DNA from: Patescibacteria group bacterium UBA1370
GTDB lineage: Bacteria; Patescibacteriota; Microgenomatia; UBA1400; PJMF01
Reading direction: 5' to 3'
Assembly: GCA_002306315.1 (NCBI GenBank)
Contig: DBRK01000009.1
Span: 1-36,873 of the forward strand
Length of the DNA: 36,873 nt
Part shown: positions 14,789 to 22,252 of the stretch, one piece after another
Position numbering within the stretch: the first letter of the stretch is position 1
Layout of the letters: every line of letters begins with the position of its first letter
The notes under the pieces: generated by a model
Told to the model about the DNA's origin: nothing
The model's database searches: none
What the model saw: only the letters and a program-made list of their open reading frames with translations
Program-made: the position numbers and the translations under genes

Positions 14789-15328
14789 GTGGCTAGACCA
14801 ACACAATTCAAAAAAAACACCCGCATTGCCTACAATCAATTTATTAGGGCAAGCGAGGTCCGGGTCATAGACGAAAAAGGCGAGCAGGTAGGCATCATGT
14901 CCACTCGCGACGCCATCGAGAAAGCCCGGTCGGCAGAGAAGGACCTCGTCCTCATCACCGGCAACACCAACCCTCCAGTCGCAAAGATTATTGAACTGGC
15001 AAAATACAAATACCAGGTTCAGCAAAAGGAGGCAGCCAGCCGCAAAAAGGCCAAGGCGCAAGAAATCAAAGAAGTCCGGTTTACACCATTCATGGGAGGC
15101 GCGGATTTCGAAGCCAGAATGAAAAAGGTCCGCCAATTTTTAGAGAAGGGAGACAAAGTCAGACTGAGCATATTTTTTAAAGGCAGGATTATTACAAAAA
15201 AAGAGTTTGGTTTCGAGATGTTGGAAAAGGTTTTTGAACAAACTGCAGACATCGCATCGGTGGAAATGGCGCCAAAAATGCTCGGCAAAAAACTGATCGC
15301 CCAACTCATGCCCGCCAAGAAAAAATAA
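14789..15328 (+). CDS. infC: Translation initiation factor IF-3
   Basis: 179 residues. N-terminal domain: NTRIAYNQFIRASEVRVIDE, GIMSTRDAIEKARS, DLVLITGNTNPPVAKI. C-terminal domain: KEVRFTPFMGGADFEARMKK, FLEKGDKVRLSIFFKGR. IF-3 controls start-codon fidelity and keeps 30S subunits free. The start is GTG; AAGGA lies about 12 bases upstream. Many bacteria use a rare start codon here for autoregulation; GTG is milder. First gene of the conserved infC-rpmI-rplT operon. Confidence 0.95.
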   Translation: MARPTQFKKNTRIAYNQFIRASEVRVIDEKGEQVGIMSTRDAIEKARSAEKDLVLITGNTNPPVAKIIELAKYKYQVQQKEAASRKKAKAQEIKEVRFTPFMGGADFEARMKKVRQFLEKGDKVRLSIFFKGRIITKKEFGFEMLEKVFEQTADIASVEMAPKMLGKKLIAQLMPAKKK

Positions 15329-15364
15329 TCACTCACCCATAGTACTGTCCTGAGGAGGTTTATT

Positions 15365-15568
15365 ATGCAAAAAATTAAACAAAAGACTCGATCCGGTGTT
15401 GCCAAGCGGTTCAAGATTACTGCCTCCGGCAAGGTTTTACGGCGTTCTCAGAACATGCGCCACCGGCGTCGGATCAAAAGCAAGAAAGCCATTCGCGCTT
15501 ACCGCAAACCGGTCGAAGTCACCGGCAAGTGGGCAAAGAAAATCAAGCAGATGCTTGGAGAAGGTTAA
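15365..15568 (+). CDS. rpmI: 50S ribosomal protein bL35
   Basis: 67 residues, very basic: KTRSGVAKRFKITASGKVLR then HRRRIKSKKAIRAYRKP, matching bL35. The ribosome binding site GAGGAGG lies seven bases upstream. Second gene of the infC operon. Confidence 0.95.
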   Translation: MQKIKQKTRSGVAKRFKITASGKVLRRSQNMRHRRRIKSKKAIRAYRKPVEVTGKWAKKIKQMLGEG

Positions 15569-15642
15569 GTAAACAAACTCAGTAGCAAACAGGCAGTAGG
15601 AGCTGCCGGCCTCCGGTGAATAGCCGCTGGCGAATAAAGCAT

Positions 15643-15996
15643 ATGCCTAGAACAAAAACCGGCGTTACCAGAAGCAAACGCCACAAAAAAATCCTTAATT
15701 TAGCCAAGGGTTACCGCGGCACCAATAGCCGCCTATATAAACGCGCTAAAGAAGCGGTACTTCATGCCGGCCAATACGCTTACATTGGCCGCCGGCTCCG
15801 TAAGCGGGATTTCCGCAAGTTATGGATTACCCGCATCAGCGCCGCCGTCAAAGAGGTCGACCCCGAATACAATTATTCCCGGTTCATGAACGATCTTAAA
15901 AAAGCTAACATCGGCATCAACCGCAAGATGCTTTCCGAAATGGCCATTCACAGCTTTGAGGATTTCAAAGAGGTGGTTAAAAAAGCCCGCGGCTGA
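15643..15996 (+). CDS. rplT: 50S ribosomal protein bL20
   Basis: The family start MPRTKTGVTRSKRHKKIL is at 15643; an in-frame ATG at 15616 adds nine unlikely residues. AKGYRG, YAYIGRRLRKRDFRKLWITR and MNDLKKANIGINRKMLSE are family motifs. Length 117 is normal. bL20 is an early 23S assembly protein and represses its operon in many bacteria. It ends in TGA, which shows UGA is a stop here. Confidence 0.96.
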   Translation: MPRTKTGVTRSKRHKKILNLAKGYRGTNSRLYKRAKEAVLHAGQYAYIGRRLRKRDFRKLWITRISAAVKEVDPEYNYSRFMNDLKKANIGINRKMLSEMAIHSFEDFKEVVKKARG

Positions 15997-16029
15997 TTTG
16001 CCCTGGCAAATTACACAACAAAGCAATCC

Positions 16030-16060
16030 AACCCCCGCCGCCGCGCGGGGGTTTTCTTTC
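16030..16060 (+). terminator. Intrinsic terminator of the infC operon
   Basis: AACCCCCGC (16030-16038) pairs with GCGGGGGTT (16045-16053) around a 6-base loop, followed by TTCTTT. Confidence 0.85.
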
Positions 16061-16115
16061 CCAAATTACACAAAATAATCGGCTGAACTCCCGAATTTTC
16101 CTGTATGATAGCAAC

Positions 16116-17462
16116 ATGAAAAGTGCCCTCCGCCAGTTGTTTGCAGGCCAAAGGATTGAGCAATTTCAGGTCTGGCAGTTGGTTCTGGTAATCTTTCTTA
16201 TTCCCAGCAACTTGTTTATCATTTTGTCAAAGGAACAAGGCTATGTCAGCGGCTTGCTCAGCGATTATCTTCTGCCCAAGCTGTATGCCGTAGACTTGGC
16301 ATTAATCGGTTTGCTGGCTATCTGGCTGTGGCGGCGGAAAAAAGCCGGAATTGCCGGGCTGAAGCGCTGGAAATGGCAGTCAGGCTGGATCTCAGCCGCT
16401 ATCGTCTTGGCGGGTGGGGGAGTGTTGGTGAAAAGTCTGGTGGCGTGGGATTTTGACCTGCTCAGTTTGTGGTATCCAGCCAAGTTAGTTCTAGCGGGGT
16501 CTTTGTTTGTGTATTTAGCTTCTGCCCCGCCGGTCTTTAAACCAGAAAAGAATAAAGTTAACAAATCTGCCCAAAGTTATTTATCTGCTCTGGCAGCTAC
16601 AGTTCTCTTCCAATCTCTAGTGGGACTTTACCAGTTTTTTACCCAAAAATCGTTGCTGGGTTATTGGTTTTTTGGCGAACCCAACTTGAGTAATCCCATC
16701 GGTCTGGCTAAAGCCAATATTGTTGGAGCTGAGTATGTTTTGCCTTATGGAACCACAGCTCATCCGAATGTACTCGCCGGGGTGGTGGCAGTCTATATGA
16801 GCCTGTTATTGCTTTTTTGGGGAACCGGCAAAAATAAATGGCTAAAAATTCTCAGACAGGCAGCTTTGTTGGCGGGGATCGCTGTGTTGACGGTCTCATT
16901 TTCATTGAGTGCCTGGCTGGTTTTGGTGCTGGGAGTGATGTTGGCTGCCCGGCAGGCTAGCGGTTTGCCCTGGAAGACTAGTAAAGTGGTGCTGGCGGCT
17001 GTCATCGTTTTGGTGGTAATCCCTTTGGGCTTGATTTATTTAGCGCCAAACTCGCAAAATCCTTCTGTGTACAGGCGGGCGGCGCTCAACGAAGCTGCTA
17101 TGGAAATGTTTGCCAATTACCCAGGTTTGGGGATCGGCTTGAATCGATTTACTGCGGAACTAGAAAACTTCTATCAATCGCCGGCCGGCGAAATCACCCG
17201 GTTTGTCCAACCAGCGCACCACGTTGGTTTATTGTGGCTGGCAGACACCGGCATCGCAGGAATAGGCTTAGTGGCAGCACTCGCGGTTTGGTTGTACCGG
17301 CGCCGGCTCCATCGCCCGGTGGCGCTGACGGCACTGGTGCTCAGCCCGGCGCTGGCATTGGATCATTATTTGCTGACTCAATCTGCGGGGCTGCTGACAG
17401 CGGCCTTGTTGGCTGGGATGTTGGCTGCCAGATATGGAAAAACGATGAAGCCTAAGGAATAG
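16116..17462 (+). CDS. O-antigen ligase / polymerase family membrane protein
   Basis: 448 residues with about ten membrane helices. The Wzy_C-type region contains VLPYGTTAHPNVLAGVVAVY and, later, ANYPGLGIGLNRFTAEL then FVQPAHHVGLLWLADTGIAG, where His and Gly residues typical of the family are seen. Members join or polymerise lipid-linked glycans at the outer face of the membrane. TATGAT ends six bases before the ATG, so the start looks leaderless. Converges with the penicillin-binding protein gene. Confidence 0.75.
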   Translation: MKSALRQLFAGQRIEQFQVWQLVLVIFLIPSNLFIILSKEQGYVSGLLSDYLLPKLYAVDLALIGLLAIWLWRRKKAGIAGLKRWKWQSGWISAAIVLAGGGVLVKSLVAWDFDLLSLWYPAKLVLAGSLFVYLASAPPVFKPEKNKVNKSAQSYLSALAATVLFQSLVGLYQFFTQKSLLGYWFFGEPNLSNPIGLAKANIVGAEYVLPYGTTAHPNVLAGVVAVYMSLLLLFWGTGKNKWLKILRQAALLAGIAVLTVSFSLSAWLVLVLGVMLAARQASGLPWKTSKVVLAAVIVLVVIPLGLIYLAPNSQNPSVYRRAALNEAAMEMFANYPGLGIGLNRFTAELENFYQSPAGEITRFVQPAHHVGLLWLADTGIAGIGLVAALAVWLYRRRLHRPVALTALVLSPALALDHYLLTQSAGLLTAALLAGMLAARYGKTMKPKE

Positions 17463-17506
17463 AGGCGGCAATTTTTTCAGAAACTTCTGCTCCGTCCGAA
17501 CAGCAG

Positions 17507-20467
17507 CTAGCCTTCCAAAATTTTCTTTAACCTTGGATCCCGAAATCTGTCCAAGAGCTGGGCGCTGCCGGTTGCTGGCTGGTCGGGTTTCTTTGCTTCT
17601 TCTTCGTCCTCGTCTTCGGCATCCCATTTCATGCCGCCAGTGCCGATGCGCCGTTCGGAGCTTTTCTTTTCATCTCCGTTACGGGCATAGGCAATAGCCC
17701 TGAGTGTGTACTTGCCGCGGGGGAGGTTGATGACACTGTCAAACTTGCGGCCTTCCATGGTCTCGCGTTTTTCGCCGTTCACGTAAAGTTCGATTTTTTC
17801 TATGCCTTCCCGCTGATCAGCCTCGACCTTGACGCGAATGTCTTCCTCCTTGTAGTTGGTTTTATCCTTGGGTTCGCTGATAGAAACATAAATTTCGTCT
17901 TCATCGCCGCAATAATCGGTGGGATATTTATAGCGTTCATCGCCAACACTGCTGAGCCAGTTGTCGATGCCAATCTGCCAGCGGTTAGTTCCATCCTGGC
18001 TGAACGGATCATCCTCTTTGAGGATGATGTACTCTTTTTCGTCATAGCGGCCGCGGCGGACATCGGCGTCGGTAGCCAGTTTTTTGTCATCATCGCGGCA
18101 AACCTTGACCAATTGGTGAATTGGATCTTCACCGGTGGGCAAGGTATTTTTAGTGGCGTAATCCATCCGGGAAGGGAAGCCGTTGTGCGCCGGGTAACCA
18201 GAAATTTGGTCGACTTCCACCTGCTCTACACCCTTGGGCACTTCCCAAGCCGGAGCGCCATAACCCTTTTCTAACGCCATCAGGATCACTCGCCGCCAAA
18301 TCGGGGTGGCGCCGGATACACCGGAAGCAACCGCCCGCATCTGGGTGTTGTCGTTGTTGCCAACCCAGGAGCCGACAATAACTTCGCGGCTCCAGCCGAT
18401 CGCCCAGTTATCTTTCATCTCGTTGGTGGTTCCTGTTTTGACCGCAATGTGCTGGCCGGTATTAAGCAGTGAGTTGGTGCCAAAGGCAAGCGCCCGGGCA
18501 TTGTTGTCTGACAAAATATTGCTGATCAGGAAAGCTTCCTCTTCCTGAATTACCTGCCTGCCTTCCACCTGACGGTGTTCGAAAATTTTATTGCCATCTT
18601 TATCTTCGACCTTAAGAATTGAAACCGGTTCTACCTTGCGGCCACCATTGGCAAAAGCTGAATAAGCGCTGACTAAATCAATCATCCGCACCTCAGCGCC
18701 ACCCAAGGTCACCGCCAAACCAAAGCGTTTGCGGTTGGCCTCAGTCGGCTCCAGAGTATCCAAGCCCATGTCATAAGCCAAGCTCAGGAAATTATCGATA
18801 CCTACAATCGCCAGAGCCTTGACCGCGGGGATGTTAAGAGAACTCCCCAAGCTGTTGCGAACGCTCACCGGCCCGCGGAAGGTGCCGTCATAGTTCTTCG
18901 GCTCATACGGAGGCTCGCTGGAATTGCGCTGGAAAGTAGTGGGCACATCTACCAACATACTGGCCGGTGTGTAACCGCGCTGCAGCAAACCCAGGTAAGT
19001 CACCGGCTTGATCGCCGATCCCGGCTGCCGCAAACCATCTACCGGCACATTGAACTGTCCGCCGATATCGGAATTATTGTAGTCGCGGCTGCCAACCATG
19101 CTCAGCACCTCGCCGGTACGCGGATCCATCACCATAACTGCGCCGTTGGAGATATTGAGGCTGTCAGCGACTTTATCAACTTCCTCGGTGACAATTTTCT
19201 GGGCTTCATTATGCAGATCAAGGTCAAGCGTGGTGGTCACCCGGAAACCGCCGGTTTCAACCACATCCTCGCCATACATTTCGGATAGCAAATCTTTGAC
19301 ATAGAAAACAAAGTGCGGTGCATTAATCGACACTGGCGCTTGGTCAAACTCTACCTGGTCTAGTTCGGCCACCGCCTCATCGTGGGCGAGCTGGGTGATA
19401 TAGCCATCTTCAAGCATCCGCCGGAGCACGCCCAGGGTGCGGACTTTCCACAGCGGGGTGCCGTTTTCATCTGTGCGTCCAGCATACGGCGAATATGCTG
19501 TCGGACGCTGAGGCAGACCAGCCAAGATTGCGGACTCCACTAAGTTCAGTTCGTTTACTTGTTTGTTGAAATACATCTCCGCCGCGGTGCCAATTCCCCA
19601 GGCAGTACCGCCATACGGGGCTTCGTTGAGATACATATTGAGAATTTCGTCCTTGCTGAACTTGCGCTCAATCTGCAGGGAAAGCACCAGCTCTTTGAAC
19701 TTGCGTTCCAGACTGCGCTCATTAGTCAGCAGAGCATTTTTCACCAGCTGCTGGGTGAGGGTAGATCCGCCAACCACCCGCTGACGGAAAACAATGTTGT
19801 AGGGAATGCGGACGATGGTCATGAAGTCAAAGCCTTCATGCTTGTAAAAATCCTTATCCTCGGTGGCAATTACTGCGTGTTTGAGGTGTTCCGGCACCTG
19901 GTCAATGGCGACGGGTTTGCGCCTTTCTTCATCATAAAGATCATAAAGCAGCTTGCCGTTGCGATCCAAAATCTGGGTGCTGTAACCTGCTTTGCGGACA
20001 ACCTCGCCGGGTTTGGGCAGCTCGCGGGAATACCAAGCAAAAGCACCAAAAAAGACAAAGACCATGGCCACAGCTCCGATAGCTGCCGCCATAGCAATTG
20101 TCCTGACAATTTTGATTTTGCGCAGGCGTCTTTCTTCAATGCTGATTCCTGATTGCCGCCGGGAGCGGGCGCGTTGTCTTAAAATCATTTGCTGCGTTCT
20201 TTGCGCCTTGGATTGGGCTTGATGAACCAAGACATCAACTCTTTGATTAATGATGGGAATTTTGACATTTTTTATATGACTGTACATCTGGTGAAAAATC
20301 TGTGAAAATTTATTTTTCACGGAATTTTCACGGGTTTTTCCGGCATTTTCCGAAACTGGCCGACCGAAATCAGCCGTTTGGGCCTCAGCAGTATTGGCTT
20401 CGGTTGCCGGATCCTGCTGAGCCTGCTCATTATTGACAAGTATATCCCGCAGGTCATCTTTGGTCAT
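17507..20467 (-). CDS. Class A penicillin-binding protein (transglycosylase-transpeptidase)
   Basis: About 986 residues. A long basic cytoplasmic N-terminus (1-120), one membrane helix (about 121-147), GT51 domain with ATEDKDFYKHEG (catalytic Glu about 205) and VGGSTLTQQLVKNALL, then transpeptidase with GSAIK (nucleophile Ser about 486), SLN (about 545) and KTGTT (about 679). The C-terminal part (about 860-960, ISEPKDKTNYKEEDIRVKVE) is an Ig/Big-like beta domain followed by an acidic tail. It polymerises and crosslinks peptidoglycan. Start ATG 20467 or GTG 20473. A 7-bp hairpin (20482-20504) lies just upstream. Confidence 0.93.
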   Translation of the reverse strand: MTKDDLRDILVNNEQAQQDPATEANTAEAQTADFGRPVSENAGKTRENSVKNKFSQIFHQMYSHIKNVKIPIINQRVDVLVHQAQSKAQRTQQMILRQRARSRRQSGISIEERRLRKIKIVRTIAMAAAIGAVAMVFVFFGAFAWYSRELPKPGEVVRKAGYSTQILDRNGKLLYDLYDEERRKPVAIDQVPEHLKHAVIATEDKDFYKHEGFDFMTIVRIPYNIVFRQRVVGGSTLTQQLVKNALLTNERSLERKFKELVLSLQIERKFSKDEILNMYLNEAPYGGTAWGIGTAAEMYFNKQVNELNLVESAILAGLPQRPTAYSPYAGRTDENGTPLWKVRTLGVLRRMLEDGYITQLAHDEAVAELDQVEFDQAPVSINAPHFVFYVKDLLSEMYGEDVVETGGFRVTTTLDLDLHNEAQKIVTEEVDKVADSLNISNGAVMVMDPRTGEVLSMVGSRDYNNSDIGGQFNVPVDGLRQPGSAIKPVTYLGLLQRGYTPASMLVDVPTTFQRNSSEPPYEPKNYDGTFRGPVSVRNSLGSSLNIPAVKALAIVGIDNFLSLAYDMGLDTLEPTEANRKRFGLAVTLGGAEVRMIDLVSAYSAFANGGRKVEPVSILKVEDKDGNKIFEHRQVEGRQVIQEEEAFLISNILSDNNARALAFGTNSLLNTGQHIAVKTGTTNEMKDNWAIGWSREVIVGSWVGNNDNTQMRAVASGVSGATPIWRRVILMALEKGYGAPAWEVPKGVEQVEVDQISGYPAHNGFPSRMDYATKNTLPTGEDPIHQLVKVCRDDDKKLATDADVRRGRYDEKEYIILKEDDPFSQDGTNRWQIGIDNWLSSVGDERYKYPTDYCGDEDEIYVSISEPKDKTNYKEEDIRVKVEADQREGIEKIELYVNGEKRETMEGRKFDSVINLPRGKYTLRAIAYARNGDEKKSSERRIGTGGMKWDAEDEDEEEAKKPDQPATGSAQLLDRFRDPRLKKILEG

Positions 20468-20624
20468 AGGCACTTATTTGTTTTCCGCCTTGGTGAAGCG
20501 GAAAGAGCTCACATTTTAGTAGGTTTGCGGGCGTCTGTCCAGAGCGCGCCCCAACCTCAAGTATATTATGTTTTCCTTGCAAAAACTAGGTTATTTGCAT
20601 TCCTGTCATCGAAATATTTTCTGC

Positions 20625-20652
20625 TTGCACCATCAGCATGATTGGTTATAAT
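20625..20652 (+). promoter_or_regulatory. Promoter of the pheS-region attenuator leader
   Basis: TTGCAC (20625-20630), 16-base spacer, TATAAT (20647-20652). The ATG of the leader peptide at 20661 is eight bases downstream. Confidence 0.6.
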
Positions 20653-20660
20653 GCCTGGTA

Positions 20661-20729
20661 ATGCTAAACAACGCGCAGCTCATTAGCCGCTTTTATCTCT
20701 TTATCCCACACAAAGGAGGGGAGCGGTAG
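20661..20729 (+). CDS. Candidate leader peptide with Phe-Tyr-Leu-Phe codons (attenuator)
   Basis: A 22-residue frame (MLNNAQLISRFYLFIP...) from ATG 20661 to TAG 20727. Two TTT Phe codons (20691, 20700) flank Tyr and Leu. The frame start lies eight bases after TATAAT, so it would be leaderless. Its end overlaps GGGGAGC (20718-20724), which is the exact complement of GCTCCCC (20765-20771) in the terminator stem. A ribosome stalled at the Phe/Tyr codons would leave this free to block the terminator; one reaching the stop would cover it. This matches the logic of the E. coli pheM-pheST attenuator. Translation is not shown. Confidence 0.5.
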   Translation: MLNNAQLISRFYLFIPHKGGER

Positions 20730-20762
20730 TCGTGCGTAAATAGCAGCAAAACAGTAACAAGG

Positions 20763-20788
20763 AAGCTCCCCACCAGGGAGCTTTTTTT
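20763..20788 (+). terminator. Intrinsic terminator in the leader (attenuator)
   Basis: AAGCTCCC (20763-20770) pairs with GGGAGCTT (20776-20783) around CACCA, followed by five more T. The left arm can alternatively pair with 20718-20724 upstream. It lies before any full gene on this strand, which fits attenuation rather than gene-end termination. Confidence 0.75.
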
Positions 20789-20816
20789 ATGTCCCAACTG
20801 GGACGGAAAGGAAGGC

Positions 20817-21131
20817 ATGCACAGAAATGCCGAACACATAACAGGAGGTAGAGGCGAGGCGGAGGTGTCGCCGCGGGAGATGCTGGAGGAAGCTGTTGCT
20901 CCGACTCTTCTTCGGGAGTCATCTCAAAGTGGGGCCGGAGGTGGCACCACTGACCAAGGAGAAAAAAAGAGTGGTTCGGAACCCCCATATCACACAAGAT
21001 ACAGGGAAGAGGTTAAGAAATTAATTGCTACAGGCTTACTTCCCAAAGCAGCTGCAGACATAGCTCATAGAAGACTGTCCGGGGAAGGAGGCTCGTTCGG
21101 TGGCCCTATGGGTTGGCCTCCTCGCGATTGA
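20817..21131 (+). CDS. Hypothetical protein between attenuator and pheS
   Basis: 104 residues, no family recognised. The first half is Gly/Ser/Glu-rich and probably disordered; a helical region follows (YREEVKKLIATGLLPKAAAD, IAHRRLSGEGG). GGAAAGGAAGG directly precedes the ATG. It lies after the leader terminator and before pheS, so it would be expressed only on readthrough. It may be a real small protein or part of a long untranslated leader. Confidence 0.4.
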   Translation: MHRNAEHITGGRGEAEVSPREMLEEAVAPTLLRESSQSGAGGGTTDQGEKKSGSEPPYHTRYREEVKKLIATGLLPKAAADIAHRRLSGEGGSFGGPMGWPPRD

Positions 21132-21159
21132 CCAATAGCACACCCGATACTATCTAGGA

Positions 21160-21165
21160 TATAAT
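21160..21165 (+). promoter_or_regulatory. TATAAT -10 box at pheS
   Basis: TATAAT ends ten bases before the ATG at 21176 and overlaps the alternative ATG at 21164. The -35 is weak. It could give pheS a second, attenuator-independent promoter. Confidence 0.4.
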
Positions 21166-21175
21166 GACGAAAGCT

Positions 21176-22243
21176 ATGACGATTTCCGAGTTAGAATTGC
21201 AGATTAAGGCGCTCCGGCAGGAGTTTGCGGCAGATGACGGCCTTCCTGCCGGAGAGCTTTCGGTCAAATACCTTGGAAAAAACGGGTTGTTTAATCAGCT
21301 GGCAGCTGTCATCGGACAGCTGGAGAGTACTGATCGCCCAGAGGCAGGGCGACTGCTGAATCAGCTCAAGGCTGAATTGGAAGCCGCAATCTCAAAGCGC
21401 CTCCAAGAGGAAGAGCAGCAAACAGAGTGGGTGGACCTGACTATTCCCGGCATCCGCCCCCCCACCGGCCATTTGCATCCGATTACCCAGGCAATTTCAG
21501 AAATCACTCGCATTTTTGAGCGCATTGGGTTCACCCGTGTCCGCTACCCAGAGGTCGATTGGGATTGGTACGTTTTTGAAGCATTGAACATGCCCCAAAA
21601 TCACCCAGCCCGGGATGAGTGGGAGACATTTTTTGTAGACACTCCACCACATCCGGAAAGAGGCAGGATGGTTCTGACTACCCACACCTCCAACGGCCAA
21701 GTCCGGGAGATGGAGCGACTCGGGCAGCCGCCTATCAGGATGATCAATATCGGCCGAACATACCGCCGTCAGCAGGATGCCACGCACACCCAGGTTTTCC
21801 ACCAGTTTGAGGGCCTGGTGGTAGATAAGGGAATTAATATCCAGCACCTCAAGGGAACTATTGATTATTTTGCCAGGGAATTTTACGGACCGGAGGCCAA
21901 AAGCCGGATTCGGCCGTTTCATTTTAAATTTACCGAGCCATCATTTGAGGTCGATTTTTCCTGCCATATCTGCCACGGAACTGGATACCTAGAAGGTCAA
22001 GTTGACGCCGAGACGGGCGGCACCCACAAGTGCCGATTCTGCAAGTCGGGTTGGCACGAAGTCGGCGGGGCGGGTATGGTCCATCCCAATGTCCTCAAAG
22101 CTGGAGGCATCGACCCCGACGAGTACACCGGTTTCGCTTTTGGCTGGGGGGTAGAGCGAACTTACTCCCTCAAGGAAGGGCTGAATTTGGATGACATCCG
22201 GCTGCTTTACGGCACCGACCTGAGGTTTTTGGAGCAATTTTAA
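21176..22243 (+). CDS. pheS: Phenylalanine-tRNA ligase alpha subunit
   Basis: 355 residues. An N-terminal coiled coil (residues 1-85) is followed by the class II catalytic domain: motif 2 region GRTYRRQQDATHTQVFHQFEG, split here as RTYRRQQDATHTQ and VFHQFEG, and motif 3 FAFGWGVERTYSLKEG. Between them is a cysteine insert CHIC...CRFC with GWHEV, a likely zinc knuckle. The alpha subunit activates phenylalanine and loads tRNA-Phe. Start 21176 is preferred because the -10 box overlaps the ATG at 21164. pheT follows nine bases later. Confidence 0.94.
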   Translation: MTISELELQIKALRQEFAADDGLPAGELSVKYLGKNGLFNQLAAVIGQLESTDRPEAGRLLNQLKAELEAAISKRLQEEEQQTEWVDLTIPGIRPPTGHLHPITQAISEITRIFERIGFTRVRYPEVDWDWYVFEALNMPQNHPARDEWETFFVDTPPHPERGRMVLTTHTSNGQVREMERLGQPPIRMINIGRTYRRQQDATHTQVFHQFEGLVVDKGINIQHLKGTIDYFAREFYGPEAKSRIRPFHFKFTEPSFEVDFSCHICHGTGYLEGQVDAETGGTHKCRFCKSGWHEVGGAGMVHPNVLKAGGIDPDEYTGFAFGWGVERTYSLKEGLNLDDIRLLYGTDLRFLEQF

Positions 22244-22252
22244 TTTATAAAT

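Noticed and set aside
19559..20152. 197-residue open frame on the + strand
   Set aside because: Antisense shadow of the penicillin-binding protein gene.
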